Shown here: piece after piece, positions 24,141 to 32,451 of the stretch
How positions within the stretch are numbered: the stretch's first letter is position 1
How the letters are laid out: the number at the start of each line of letters is the position of its first letter
From: Nitrospiraceae bacterium UBA6898
GTDB taxonomy: Bacteria > Nitrospirota > Thermodesulfovibrionia > Thermodesulfovibrionales > UBA6898
Direction: 5' to 3'
DNA length: 42,454 nt
Assembly (NCBI GenBank): GCA_002448975.1
Contig: DKBO01000079.1
Span: forward strand, 1-42,454
Program-made: the position numbers and the translations under genes
Notes under the pieces: generated by a model
Told to the model about the DNA's origin: nothing
Seen by the model: only the letters and a program-made list of their open reading frames with translations
The model's database searches: none

Positions 24141-25781
24141 TCATCCCATGATGCCCTTAATATGATCGGCAAGCCTAATCGCAAGAGCGACGGCAGTAAG
24201 CACCGGATTCGCATAGCCACCCGTCGGGAATAAGGAGGGCCCCGCTATGTATAGATTTGAAGTGTCGTGGACGCGGCAATTTTCATCAACGACTCCTTTT
24301 TTGGGATCCGTGTGAATCCGTGTCGTACCCATGTGATGCCATCCTCCCACAATTTTCGGGATGTCGTTTTCGTCCCTGAGGTCGATCTGCAGGCTGCCAA
24401 GACCGGAGGAACGAACTTCCTCATCCATTATTTCCTGTGCCCTCATAACGCTGCGTATGTCTAAAGGGCTCAATTTCCAGTCCAATCTGACGCGCCTTCG
24501 ACCCAGGGCATCACATTCATCAGAAAGTGATACACGACTATCGGGGTTCGGAATCTGTTCAGTCATTTGATCAAGCTGGTACACGATGACCTTCTTTTGC
24601 TTATGTAAGAAACGCCCGCATCTGCGCAGTGCATTCTTCCGAACAGCTGTGGCTACTCCGCCGAGATTGGCAGCCACATCCTTCAACTGGCCGGTAAAAT
24701 CATCTGGAAGCCGTCCGTCAACCATTACTGACCGAAGAAGCCTGCGTGCCTTGGCCCCTTCAGACTGGTCGGCCTGAAGGGGCAGGTTATCCGGCCGCAC
24801 ACGGGGAAGAATGGAAACGCAATAGTTTGCCAATCTCTCATTTCGCAGCGTATTTTCAGATAGAGTCAATTTCGCCATTATGGGAACGGACTTTGTCTTA
24901 TGGATTCTGTACAGGGCAGTCTCATTATAAGTGTCAGGCCTGTCCGGAAGGTAAAAGCCTGAGTAGAAGTGAAGATGCTCCATAAAAAATCTGCCAACCA
25001 GATCATTTTGATTGCCGATTCCGTCACGCTGCTTCTTGTTCGAAAGTAATAGGAGTCGGGGGGTATCGATTCCTCCCAGCGCCAAAATGTAAAGTTTTGC
25101 TGAAACCCGGAATCTATTGCCCTCCAGGCAGGCCGCATGAATATGCGATACGGTCTGAGCAGCCGTATCCGTCTCCATTTCTACTGCATTGGCGAAAACG
25201 TAAGCACTGATATTCTCTGCCCTTCCAATTTCTTCTCTATAATCATTGAAAAAAGGGTCGCGTGGACCGAACTGGAATATCGCGGTCTTCATCCTTTCCG
25301 AAACAAAGGGAAGTTTGGGGGTTATCTCAGGGTCTTCCCAATCTTCGACCTCGTATGTATAGGGACCTATGCGGCAGACAGAGTGAGCGCGTTCATAAAA
25401 GGGATCAAGATAGGACTTGTCAAAAGGCCATCCGCTGTGCGGGAGCCAGTCACGCTCCTCGAAATCGATCGCGTCCAGGGGCCTCAGACGCACCCCGATA
25501 CGGTTATCCCCCAGTTCAACACTCCACCGATGACTGGACCCACCGAAAGCACAGCCCCGTGCGGTATCAAGCTCATAGTAAGGGAGGCCGACATTTTCTC
25601 CCCAGTAAAGCGACTGTGTTGCCCTGTCAGGTTCAAGTCCGCCGCTTTCCAGAAGACAGACCTTGAATTCTTTTCCTATGAACTCCCTGGCCACAGTAAT
25701 GCCTGCTATACCGGCACCTACGATGCAGACATCAGCCCGGATTGTCTTGTTTGACGGCAATGTACGCGCGTCGATAATCAT
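24141..25781 (-). CDS. GMC-family FAD oxidoreductase
   Basis: This 546-residue flavoprotein has the N-terminal FAD loop VCIVGAGIAGITVAREF (GxGxxG at 22-27), FGGSSHRWSVELGDNRIG, ILALGGIDTPRLLLLS, and the GMC C-terminal block with H482/H483 in GGWHHMGTTRIH and N525 in PTGGYANPVLTAVA, the usual active-site His/Asn pair. GMC enzymes oxidise alcohol groups of sugars, cholines or sterols. No signal peptide or Tat motif is present, so it should act in the cytoplasm, probably on a nucleotide- or lipid-linked sugar. The next two genes encode a DmsB-like ferredoxin and a DmsC-like membrane protein, which suggests that quinone rather than oxygen is the final acceptor. Confidence 0.88.
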   Translation of the reverse strand: MIIDARTLPSNKTIRADVCIVGAGIAGITVAREFIGKEFKVCLLESGGLEPDRATQSLYWGENVGLPYYELDTARGCAFGGSSHRWSVELGDNRIGVRLRPLDAIDFEERDWLPHSGWPFDKSYLDPFYERAHSVCRIGPYTYEVEDWEDPEITPKLPFVSERMKTAIFQFGPRDPFFNDYREEIGRAENISAYVFANAVEMETDTAAQTVSHIHAACLEGNRFRVSAKLYILALGGIDTPRLLLLSNKKQRDGIGNQNDLVGRFFMEHLHFYSGFYLPDRPDTYNETALYRIHKTKSVPIMAKLTLSENTLRNERLANYCVSILPRVRPDNLPLQADQSEGAKARRLLRSVMVDGRLPDDFTGQLKDVAANLGGVATAVRKNALRRCGRFLHKQKKVIVYQLDQMTEQIPNPDSRVSLSDECDALGRRRVRLDWKLSPLDIRSVMRAQEIMDEEVRSSGLGSLQIDLRDENDIPKIVGGWHHMGTTRIHTDPKKGVVDENCRVHDTSNLYIAGPSLFPTGGYANPVLTAVALAIRLADHIKGIMG

Positions 25782-25875
25782 TTCCTGCTACCCGTTCTGT
25801 TGCTTGCAATCATCAAAGTGCACACTTTCATTGTGGCCTGGGCTCCTTTTCTCGGACGGATTGCTGCCAGGCAAA

Positions 25876-27177
25876 TCACTGCGCGCCGGTACGTTTTTCA
25901 GCCGTAAGAGACCCAGTTCCGCCGGGCTGCAACAGACGCGCATCGCGTGAGGAAAAGGACCGTGCAGAGACATTTGCAATAACACCTTTTATTTTGCCTC
26001 GCCAGTAATTGATCATCTCATGTCTTCGGAAAATGGTATTTTTTCTCTCGATAATTTTTGCCAGATCGCCAAGGCCTTTATCTCTCAAATAAGGGAGCAA
26101 TTCCAGATAATAATAGGGGTCCAATTCTTTCTGGAGACTCATTGTCTTATGCAGGTCGCGTGCCTGGAAGACTTCTGTCCTGTCGAGAACGCCTACTATC
26201 TCGAGCGCCAGCATCGTGCGGAGACATTTCTCACATCTGCCGCAATTCAGCAGGCCCGGTCTATAGCTTTTATAATTGTTACAGACACGCAAATTCTGAA
26301 GTGCCGCTTCCGAGTCGGCGACTATTCTCGTCTTGTCCAGCCTTGACAGGGTGATACCGTCATGCCGAATTCTTAAATTGAGACTGCTGTAGTTCAGATC
26401 AAGGACGGGATGGGTGCCGTAAGGGCGGGGATGTTTTCCGTTTGTGGCTAACGCTTCTTCAGGAAGAGAGTCGGTTGCCGGGATGGATACAACCGTGAGC
26501 CGGCGGGAAAGTGCATGCGCGACAGCAGACAGCGCCGCAGACTGAAATTCATATGTCCAGAATTTGAATTTATTGCCCGCATCTTCCTGCCGGTAATTCA
26601 GGTAGACATTCGTATAGACAGGAATAAGCGTTATGTCCAGTGCATCGGCAGCCCTCTTCATCGGATCAAGAACATATTTGAAGATCTCAGGATCATCCTG
26701 TTCAAGCCCATAGATCAGCAGACCATCTTTAACTGATCCGGGGTGCTCCAATGGATAATCACGACGGTTTGTGAGCAGGGTTGCAAAGGAGTCTATTCCG
26801 CCGGAAAAAAACGACCCCGCACGCGCAGGAGGATGCGGGTGAGAACCGTTTGAGCGCAACGCCGCCTCAATCCGGACCGGCCGGCGTCCAGGTTCATAAA
26901 ACCAATGGCACAGCCACGTCATGGCGGTGAGCAGGCCATTCCTCAGTTCAGGGCAGATTTCACCATCAATGAAAACCCTTTCTTCTCCGAAGTGCAGGGC
27001 AGGGATAGCGCACCCGATTAAGAATGCATGGGGGTCGCAGGACAGGCTCTCTGAAAATTGCTCATCCACTTCAAAGAAAAGATCATAGGCCGGACGTTCA
27101 CAGTCCTCCCAGGTCACCGTCGCCGCGGCCCTCGCTTTGTTGCCGTTTTTTTCTGACCTCAGGTTTTCTATTTTCAT
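25876..27177 (-). CDS. QueC-like PP-loop ATP pyrophosphatase-family protein
   Basis: This 433-residue protein has an N-terminal region of about 115 residues with no recognised domain, then a PP-loop SGGIDS at 125-130 (in AGSFFSGGIDSFATLL) and a Cys set C299, C312, C315, C318 (NCGRCEKCLRTM) that resembles the zinc site of QueC. QueC turns a carboxylate into an amide and then a nitrile with ATP and ammonia, and adenylates its substrate at the PP-loop. No other queuosine or 7-deazaguanine gene is nearby, so a carboxylate-activating or amidating role on a sugar or small acid is an inference from context. It lies 4 nt from the upstream glycosyltransferase gene and 94 nt before the GMC gene. Confidence 0.78.
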   Translation of the reverse strand: MKIENLRSEKNGNKARAAATVTWEDCERPAYDLFFEVDEQFSESLSCDPHAFLIGCAIPALHFGEERVFIDGEICPELRNGLLTAMTWLCHWFYEPGRRPVRIEAALRSNGSHPHPPARAGSFFSGGIDSFATLLTNRRDYPLEHPGSVKDGLLIYGLEQDDPEIFKYVLDPMKRAADALDITLIPVYTNVYLNYRQEDAGNKFKFWTYEFQSAALSAVAHALSRRLTVVSIPATDSLPEEALATNGKHPRPYGTHPVLDLNYSSLNLRIRHDGITLSRLDKTRIVADSEAALQNLRVCNNYKSYRPGLLNCGRCEKCLRTMLALEIVGVLDRTEVFQARDLHKTMSLQKELDPYYYLELLPYLRDKGLGDLAKIIERKNTIFRRHEMINYWRGKIKGVIANVSARSFSSRDARLLQPGGTGSLTAEKRTGAQ

Positions 27178-27181
27178 GCAA

Positions 27182-28396
27182 TCATCCCCTCAGCGAATTT
27201 CCATGGGCTATTTGAAATTGAATGATGTTATCTACAACTTTGCTGTATTCCTCGGTAAATCTTTCTCTCGTGTGGTTTGTCCTCGCAAATTCCCAGGCGC
27301 TCCTGGCCATCGCCTTGAGTTCTTGCCCTGAGAGATCAGAGATCTCTTTCACTGAATTCTTTATCTCTTCGATGGAGCATTTCTCTAAAATCAAGCCGAA
27401 GCTCCCGTCAACGGCAATGCCACATTCATAACTGATAATAGGAATAAGGCCTGCACGCGAGCAATTTATTACAGCTCCTGACCCGCCTTCTGAACACGAC
27501 GGGCTTATTACCCCGACACAGGTATTTGCAACGTCGAGGAATTTTCGGCCGGCAACGTCAACAAACCCCAGATAATGAATATTGGGAGTTTGAAAAAGCT
27601 CTTTATGATAGGCGTCTGTAAAATCCTTTTCTTCTTCCAGCCTGCCGCAGACATAGAGATGGTAATTCGGCATTTCAGCAAAGGCCTCCAAAAGCAGGTC
27701 CAATCCCTTATGAACCGCTCCAAATCCACTGAAATACAAATAATTTGTCCGGGTGATGTCATAATCTTTATCCTCAGGGAAAGGACACATAATCTGTGAC
27801 GGAATGGGAAGGTAAAACACCGGTCTTTGCGCGATACCGTAAGTGCCGGGAGTAAACTGATTTGCGGAAGTAAGGACTATGTCAGCCACCCCGATGCCTT
27901 TTGTGGGTTGCAGTTGCCTTTTGGGTTTCAAGATCAGCTTTCTTCGCTGCTGCAGTTCTACGTGACGTTTATAATTTGCATAATTATGAAACAGCCAATG
28001 AGCCCAAACTATGAGCAAAACCTTTACGCATTCCTGATTAAGCAATGGCCCTATTCTCTCAAGATTTGAATGCACATCAATGAAAATATTATAGTCTTTT
28101 TCCGGCATGAAACGATCATTCTGGTAGTCGATTACATCTACATTATACCCGCGGTCCAGGAAAGCTTGAGCCATTTCCAAACACTGCCACGCAGAAATAT
28201 GCTTTTCCTTGACCGTCGGATCCAAAAAGGGATCCGCCCTGTAGGATAAAAGGACTTGGCCTGCACACGACTCCTTTGTTCTTAAAGATATGCTTTGCCA
28301 TTTTTCCCTTTCCGCTCTGGAAATTCTTCTGACCTCAATACCGGACTTCTGCAGCGCCTTTTTGATTAATCTCTTCACCACGTTATACCCTTTCAC
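27182..28396 (-). CDS. GT4-type glycosyltransferase
   Basis: This 404-residue GT-B glycosyltransferase has a divergent N-terminal half (VLLSYRADPFLD, YNVDVIDYQND) and a recognisable donor domain: YLYFSGFGAVHKGLDLLLEA, YHLYVCGRLEEEKDF, IHYLGFVDVAG and SPSCSEGGSGAVINCSRAGL, where SEGG-x-AV replaces the usual EG-x-P. The start is GTG at 28396, 2 nt after the stop of wzt, and its stop is 4 nt before the QueC-like gene, so it is co-transcribed with both. It may attach the sugar made by the accessory module. Confidence 0.83.
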   Translation of the reverse strand: MKGYNVVKRLIKKALQKSGIEVRRISRAEREKWQSISLRTKESCAGQVLLSYRADPFLDPTVKEKHISAWQCLEMAQAFLDRGYNVDVIDYQNDRFMPEKDYNIFIDVHSNLERIGPLLNQECVKVLLIVWAHWLFHNYANYKRHVELQQRRKLILKPKRQLQPTKGIGVADIVLTSANQFTPGTYGIAQRPVFYLPIPSQIMCPFPEDKDYDITRTNYLYFSGFGAVHKGLDLLLEAFAEMPNYHLYVCGRLEEEKDFTDAYHKELFQTPNIHYLGFVDVAGRKFLDVANTCVGVISPSCSEGGSGAVINCSRAGLIPIISYECGIAVDGSFGLILEKCSIEEIKNSVKEISDLSGQELKAMARSAWEFARTNHTRERFTEEYSKVVDNIIQFQIAHGNSLRG

Positions 28397-28398
28397 CG

Positions 28399-29715
28399 TT
28401 AGCTGTTTTTAACGGACTCCTCGGCGCTGTATGTTGTCGTCCACTTCAGAAGCGGCCTTACTGCCCCACCAATATATTTAGTCCAATCCCCACGCGCGGA
28501 ATCTGGATCCATATCATCGACAACGCGGAACGAGATAGCGTTGTCTTCGATAAAACGGGCGACGAATGGTTGCGGTGTCATCATGGCCGCATGGACAAAT
28601 ATTTCCCCATCAGATAGCAAATTGGCTGGAATCAGCGCGGCACTTATATAACGACCCGCCGGACGAGGACGCTGCCTCCACTCAGGATCGATATCTAAGG
28701 TTGTAAATATCTTCATACCTTCATCATTGTAAAGATTAAAATTGGGCACCAGCCAATTCCCCGGTTGAAGCACCTCATACTCCATTTCCAGACAGAACGA
28801 CTGGTTCGTAAGGACGGTATCAGCAACACTACCTTCTTCTGTTCGCATACGGACAGCGCAGAGGCGTACCGTTTGGTCACCTGGTGCATTGCCAAGTTCG
28901 TTCCATTCCCGGTGGGCTCTTTTTTGCGTTCCTTCGCTTAAATAACTGCTTACAACCGTAATCGGAGGACCGTCCATTACTATTTTCCCGTCTTTCAGTA
29001 AAATAATTCGTTCACATAATCGGCCTATGGAAAGTATGTTATGCGACACGAAGAGGACTGTTCTACCACTTCTCCCAATGTCCTGCATTTTATTGAGACA
29101 TTTCTTCTGAAAGCTCGCATCTCCCACCGCGAGCACCTCATCAACTATCAATATCTCCGGCTCTAAATGTGCCGCGACTGCGAAAGCTAATCTTAAATAC
29201 ATACCACTGGAATAATGCTTTACAGGGGTATCAATGAATTTTTCCACCTCGGCAAATGCCACAATCTCATCAAACTTTCTGCTGATTTCGCCTCTTGTCA
29301 TGCCAAGAATTGCACCGTTAAGGTATATATTTTCCCTTCCAGTCAACTCCTGATGAAATCCGGTACCCACTTCCAATAATGAACCCACCCGGCCCCGTAT
29401 TTCTGCAGATCCTTTTGTTGGCTCAGTAATTCGTGAAAGAATTTTTAATAAGGTGCTTTTGCCTGCTCCATTTCGTCCAATAATGCCTACTACCTCGCCC
29501 TGTTTGACATTAAAGGATACATCTTCAAGTGCCCATATGGATTGGTCTAATTCAGCAGCGCCTGCAGCATGTCCGTGCAATAATTTGCCTGCTTTTCTGA
29601 ATGGTGCAACAAAAGAATCAGCAATAGTATCACGCAGGGTTTTATAGCTTTCCTGTCTTCGACCTATATGATATTGCTTACTTAAATTTTCCACACGGAT
29701 TGCGATATTATTCAT
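28399..29715 (-). CDS. wzt: Polysaccharide ABC exporter ATPase with C-terminal carbohydrate-binding domain
   Basis: This 438-residue protein has an ABC domain of about 1-260: Walker A GRNGAGKST (80-88), signature YSSGM (168-172), Walker B ILIVDE (188-193) and the switch His in FVSHN. A Wzt_C-type beta-sandwich follows at about 270-420 (NFNLYNDEGMKIFTTLDID). Such C-terminal domains recognise the non-reducing end of the O-polysaccharide before export by Wzm. Partner wzm lies upstream, but a 562-bp gap containing a terminator separates them. No chain-terminating methyltransferase/kinase (WbdD) is seen nearby. Confidence 0.93.
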   Translation of the reverse strand: MNNIAIRVENLSKQYHIGRRQESYKTLRDTIADSFVAPFRKAGKLLHGHAAGAAELDQSIWALEDVSFNVKQGEVVGIIGRNGAGKSTLLKILSRITEPTKGSAEIRGRVGSLLEVGTGFHQELTGRENIYLNGAILGMTRGEISRKFDEIVAFAEVEKFIDTPVKHYSSGMYLRLAFAVAAHLEPEILIVDEVLAVGDASFQKKCLNKMQDIGRSGRTVLFVSHNILSIGRLCERIILLKDGKIVMDGPPITVVSSYLSEGTQKRAHREWNELGNAPGDQTVRLCAVRMRTEEGSVADTVLTNQSFCLEMEYEVLQPGNWLVPNFNLYNDEGMKIFTTLDIDPEWRQRPRPAGRYISAALIPANLLSDGEIFVHAAMMTPQPFVARFIEDNAISFRVVDDMDPDSARGDWTKYIGGAVRPLLKWTTTYSAEESVKNS

Positions 29716-29789
29716 TGGTCTTGGTTTATCCTCTCGGTTCTTTGTTTCACGTTTACGGAGAAAGGTACTTATTAAATGTCCCTGCCTCG

Positions 29790-29803
29790 GACGGCCGGCC
29801 GTC
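29790..29803. repeat. Perfect 14-bp palindrome upstream of wzt
   Basis: GACGGCCGGCCGTC is a perfect inverted repeat, 75 bp before the wzt start. It may be an operator for a dimeric regulator; as an RNA hairpin it would have no room for a loop unless its central pairs open. Confidence 0.4.
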
Positions 29804-29881
29804 TCCGTTCACCACCCTTGTTTTGAACATCAGATCGAAGTCTATTCCCGGTCGGCTTCCTGTTAAGAAAGTAATTGCACG

Positions 29882-30175
29882 TTACGTCATAGCAGTCCCA
29901 GCACAATTATCTGGGTCATTAACGAGCCCCGTCAATGCTGCAACCTGACCCCAGGTCGATCTGGTTCTCATGCAGCGGCAAAGGCTCTGCCATGCACCAC
30001 TCCGTATACCGTTGTTGTCAAAACCTTTCACCGCAGCCCCGGGCTCGCAGACTGTCTCCTGGCCCTCCACGCACTTCAGACTCCAGTTCGTATAGGGAAT
30101 GGCGCTTGTCGCTGCAGCAGCCGCTACTGAACCGCTCACCGTCAAAAGAAAACTCAGCAGGCGAAGTACTTGCAA
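29882..30175 (-). pseudogene. Remnant of a small secreted protein gene
   Basis: A 97-codon frame from a TTG has a signal-peptide-like start (RLLSFLLTVSGSVAAAAA) and then a short Cys-containing region (WSLKCVEGQETVCEP, DPDNCAG). No ribosome site precedes the TTG. In another frame, just upstream, ATG codons begin MNRFTSV, which looks like the missing basic N-terminus displaced by a frameshift. I therefore take it as a decayed secreted-protein gene. No family is recognised. Confidence 0.3.
29977..29993 (-). promoter_or_regulatory. Possible sigma-54 promoter upstream of wzt
   Basis: The minus strand reads ATGGCAGAGCCTTTGCC. GG and GC are 12 bp apart, and TGGCA and TTGC fit the -24/-12 pattern. 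It lies downstream of the terminator that closes wzm and 262 bp before the wzt ATG, so it could drive wzt and the accessory module. It falls within the small degenerate frame and is weaker than the other two sites. Confidence 0.4.
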
Positions 30176-30244
30176 CCGAGGTAAACCTATTCATTATCAT
30201 CATTGTGCAGCTGTGCCATGTATTTTAGTTTTATTTACCGGGTA

Positions 30245-30280
30245 CAATAAAAACACTATAGCACGCCGCCTCCGGCGCTA
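30245..30280 (-). terminator. Rho-independent terminator at the end of wzm
   Basis: On the minus strand TAGCGCCG pairs with CGGCGTGCTA with a 2-nt bulge around the loop GAGG, followed by TAGTGTTTTTATT. The stem begins on the wzm stop codon itself. The combination of GC stem and U-tract is typical. Confidence 0.6.
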
Positions 30281-31132
30281 GACCACATCTGCGAAGGTCT
30301 TTTCCAGCCGTCTGAAATAGAACAATCCACTTACGAGTAATGCCAGCGCAACACCCGAAGACATCCATATCGTAGAACCGGGGGCGGTATCCGTCGCGAG
30401 GAGCGCCCACCGAAACCCCTCGACCACGCCAACCATGGGGTTAATCGCATAGATCGTTCTCCAGGGTTCGCTCAGGAGACTGCTCGGGTAGGCAATAGGC
30501 GTTGCAAAGAACCATAGTTGTGTTATGAAGGGAATGATATGCTGCACGTCTCTGAATTGTACGTTCATTGCGGAAAGCCACAAGGAAACTCCCAACGCCG
30601 TCACTAATGCGAGCAGCAGGAAGAAAGGCAAAAACATAACATTGATCGTCGGTACAATACCAAAATATAGCGTCATGCCAATAAGGGTAATAAGGGCCAG
30701 GACGAAGTCCAATATCCCGGAGAGAACATTTGCTATCGGGATAGCAAGACGGGGAAAATAGACTTTTTTGATCAGGTTTGAACTGCTGACAAGACTATTA
30801 GATGCCTTGCTCAATCCGTTCGCGAAAAAAGTCCAGGGCACAAGGGCAGCAAAACTGAAGATGGGATAGGGCACTCCGTCAGAGGGTATTTTTGCCAGAC
30901 GGCCAAAGAAGAGGCTGAAGACAACCATGGTCATGAAGGGTTGAATAATGGCCCAGGCAGCCCCCAGGACCGTCTGTTTGTAACGGATTTTGATATCTCG
31001 CCAGACGAGAAAATAAAGGAGTTCCTTGTATTCCCACAATTCTCTCAGTTTAAGGGAAACCCACCCACGGGAAGGTTCGATGCGGATTATCGGAATGTCG
31101 ATTTGAGCAGCGTTAACAGTATCTTTTTCCAT
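30278..31132 (-). CDS. wzm: Polysaccharide ABC exporter permease
   Basis: This 284-residue ABC2-type membrane protein has about six spans and the typical N-terminal amphipathic part LRELWEYKELLYFLVWRDIK followed by IRYKQTVLGAAWAIIQPF. FAALVPWTFFANGL, NLIKKVYFPRLAIPI and MNVQFRDVQHIIPF are family hallmarks of the Wzm/TagG/KpsM-like permeases that export lipid-linked polysaccharide. I take the ATG at 31132 (AAGGG upstream) rather than the ATG 25 codons earlier, because the extra residues lie in a decayed gene remnant. It pairs with Wzt further down, across a terminator-containing gap. Confidence 0.9.
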   Translation of the reverse strand: MEKDTVNAAQIDIPIIRIEPSRGWVSLKLRELWEYKELLYFLVWRDIKIRYKQTVLGAAWAIIQPFMTMVVFSLFFGRLAKIPSDGVPYPIFSFAALVPWTFFANGLSKASNSLVSSSNLIKKVYFPRLAIPIANVLSGILDFVLALITLIGMTLYFGIVPTINVMFLPFFLLLALVTALGVSLWLSAMNVQFRDVQHIIPFITQLWFFATPIAYPSSLLSEPWRTIYAINPMVGVVEGFRWALLATDTAPGSTIWMSSGVALALLVSGLFYFRRLEKTFADVV

Positions 31133-31181
31133 AGACCCTTTCTTTCTGTTGTGATGTCCTTTCGGATGTATGAGAATCCCG

Positions 31182-31349
31182 GCTTTGCTCTGCCCCAAGC
31201 CGGTCACACAGTCTGTTCTCAGGCAACTCCACGCGGCAAGTAAGCACCCGATCCTTTGCAGTGTTCCGTTTCAGATGGCGCCCCTCGGCCAAGCCCCTTG
31301 GAGGCAGCATTCGGAGTAAACTGTCTCGGAGTTCTGACACTGACCATAG
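31182..31349 (-). pseudogene. Decayed duplicate of the SAF-domain oxidoreductase C-terminus
   Basis: Translation gives GLAEGRHLKRNTAKDRVLT and VELPENRLCDRLGAEQS. The intact gene at 33202-34503 ends GLAEGCRLKKDISRDHVLT and VDLPDNRLCDRLRAEQN. Upstream similarity continues as YGQCQNSET against YGQCENSDA, but in a different frame, so a frameshift is present. Only the last 55 or so codons are duplicated. It lies on the same strand, 2.0 kb from the intact copy, directly before wzm. Confidence 0.75.
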
Positions 31350-31444
31350 ATCATCACGACGCGCTTTCATGATCCCCTTAAAGGACACCTATTGCTTGCA
31401 GCCCTTGCGCGGAAAATCTCCCTGTATGAACGGCATGCTTTTCC

Positions 31445-32170
31445 TTATCTTGCACTGCAGGAATAAACTGCATCGAGTATTTCTTCCTGATTGCGGACGA
31501 AGATCCTCATGGCTGTCTCCTCGCCGAAGAGAGAGACTACTTCCCTGAATGCTTCCGAGAGTTGCGGTGGCCGCATCCGCACATCATGGCCATCAGATGC
31601 AACAAAATCAACAAGCCCCATTCTGAGCAATGCGTAACTGACATTTCGGATCTCTCTTCCGAACCCTCCCGTGATACTCTGGGCCGTTATCTGCGACATT
31701 GCACCGCATTCCCTCAATCTCCTCAGCAGTGCCGGACGCCTCGCGAGGAGAAGATGTCGTTCGGGATGCGTGATTATCGGGATGACCTTGTGCTGCCGAA
31801 GTTCAAGGATAAGGTCCTCCAATCGGGGCGGGAGTGCGAGGGAGGGGAATTCAAGAAGGAGATAGCCAGAGCCGTTCAGGGTCGGGATGTCTTCATTTTC
31901 TATCCTCTCCAGAAGATTATGACATATTCTTACGTCAGCGCCATACAGGAGCTGCAGACCGTTGGGAAGACTGCCTTTCAGTTTTTCACATGTCTCCTTG
32001 ATCACGGCCGTCCCATTCCGGTAGAGACCATCCAGAATATGCGGTGTTGCAAACATGTGGGTTATACCATCATCGATCGCCATCTTTGCCATGGCAACTG
32101 AATCCTGAACAGCCCCGGGGCCATCGTCTATCCCAGGCAGGATATGGCAGTGAATATCAATAAAGCTCAA
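31445..32170 (-). CDS. PHP-domain protein-tyrosine phosphatase (CpsB/YwqE type)
   Basis: This 241-residue PHP-family metallophosphatase has H7 and H9 in FIDIHCHILPGIDDG, ATPH, the Glu of LLLEFPSLALP, ITHPERH, and SDGHD, which complete the trinuclear metal site. Enzymes of this type dephosphorylate the C-terminal Tyr cluster of BY-kinases (CpsD/Wzc) that control polysaccharide chain length and export. The start is TTG at 32170 with GGGAGG 5 nt before it. No BY-kinase or Wzz gene is in the window, so the partner must be encoded outside it. Neighbours are a J-domain membrane protein and the ABC exporter. Confidence 0.88.
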   Translation of the reverse strand: MSFIDIHCHILPGIDDGPGAVQDSVAMAKMAIDDGITHMFATPHILDGLYRNGTAVIKETCEKLKGSLPNGLQLLYGADVRICHNLLERIENEDIPTLNGSGYLLLEFPSLALPPRLEDLILELRQHKVIPIITHPERHLLLARRPALLRRLRECGAMSQITAQSITGGFGREIRNVSYALLRMGLVDFVASDGHDVRMRPPQLSEAFREVVSLFGEETAMRIFVRNQEEILDAVYSCSAR

Positions 32171-32451
32171 AAGTGCCTCCCTGTTTGATATGAGCTGAGA
32201 TGCTTTGCGTCATAATCTGCTCCGGCTGTTCCAGGAGAGCACCTTTTTCGTCCCAGCCCTCTCTGATTTGCGTTGTTTACCGTAATCCTATCTCCGTTAT
32301 CCCGAAATTCCGCGTTCGTGACAGCGCAGCCGATTTTTCCCATAAACCGGAACCTATCGGTCACGATCAAGCTTTCAACCCCTGGACAGCTTTCTTCCTT
32401 CATGTCCCTCTGAACGCTTCTTTTCTGTTTCCCCTTATCCTCGAAGATCAT
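32167..32451 (-). CDS. Doubtful 94-codon ORF between J-domain and phosphatase genes
   Basis: The frame overlaps both neighbours by 4 nt, as coupled genes do, but its product is strongly basic and low in hydrophobic residues, shows no recognisable domain, and runs through the ribosome site of the phosphatase gene. No good ribosome site precedes it. It could be a real small linker gene or just open sequence; I lean towards the latter. Confidence 0.22.
   Translation of the reverse strand: MIFEDKGKQKRSVQRDMKEESCPGVESLIVTDRFRFMGKIGCAVTNAEFRDNGDRITVNNANQRGLGRKRCSPGTAGADYDAKHLSSYQTGRHF

Larger units (their letters stand above)
29716..30277. other. 562-bp interval between wzm and wzt
   Basis: The interval is unusual because wzm and wzt are normally adjacent. 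From the wzm side it contains a rho-independent terminator (30245-30280), a degenerate small secreted-protein frame (29882-30175), a possible sigma-54 site inside that frame (29977-29993) and a perfect 14-bp palindrome (29790-29803). No other coding sequence was found. Confidence 0.5.
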
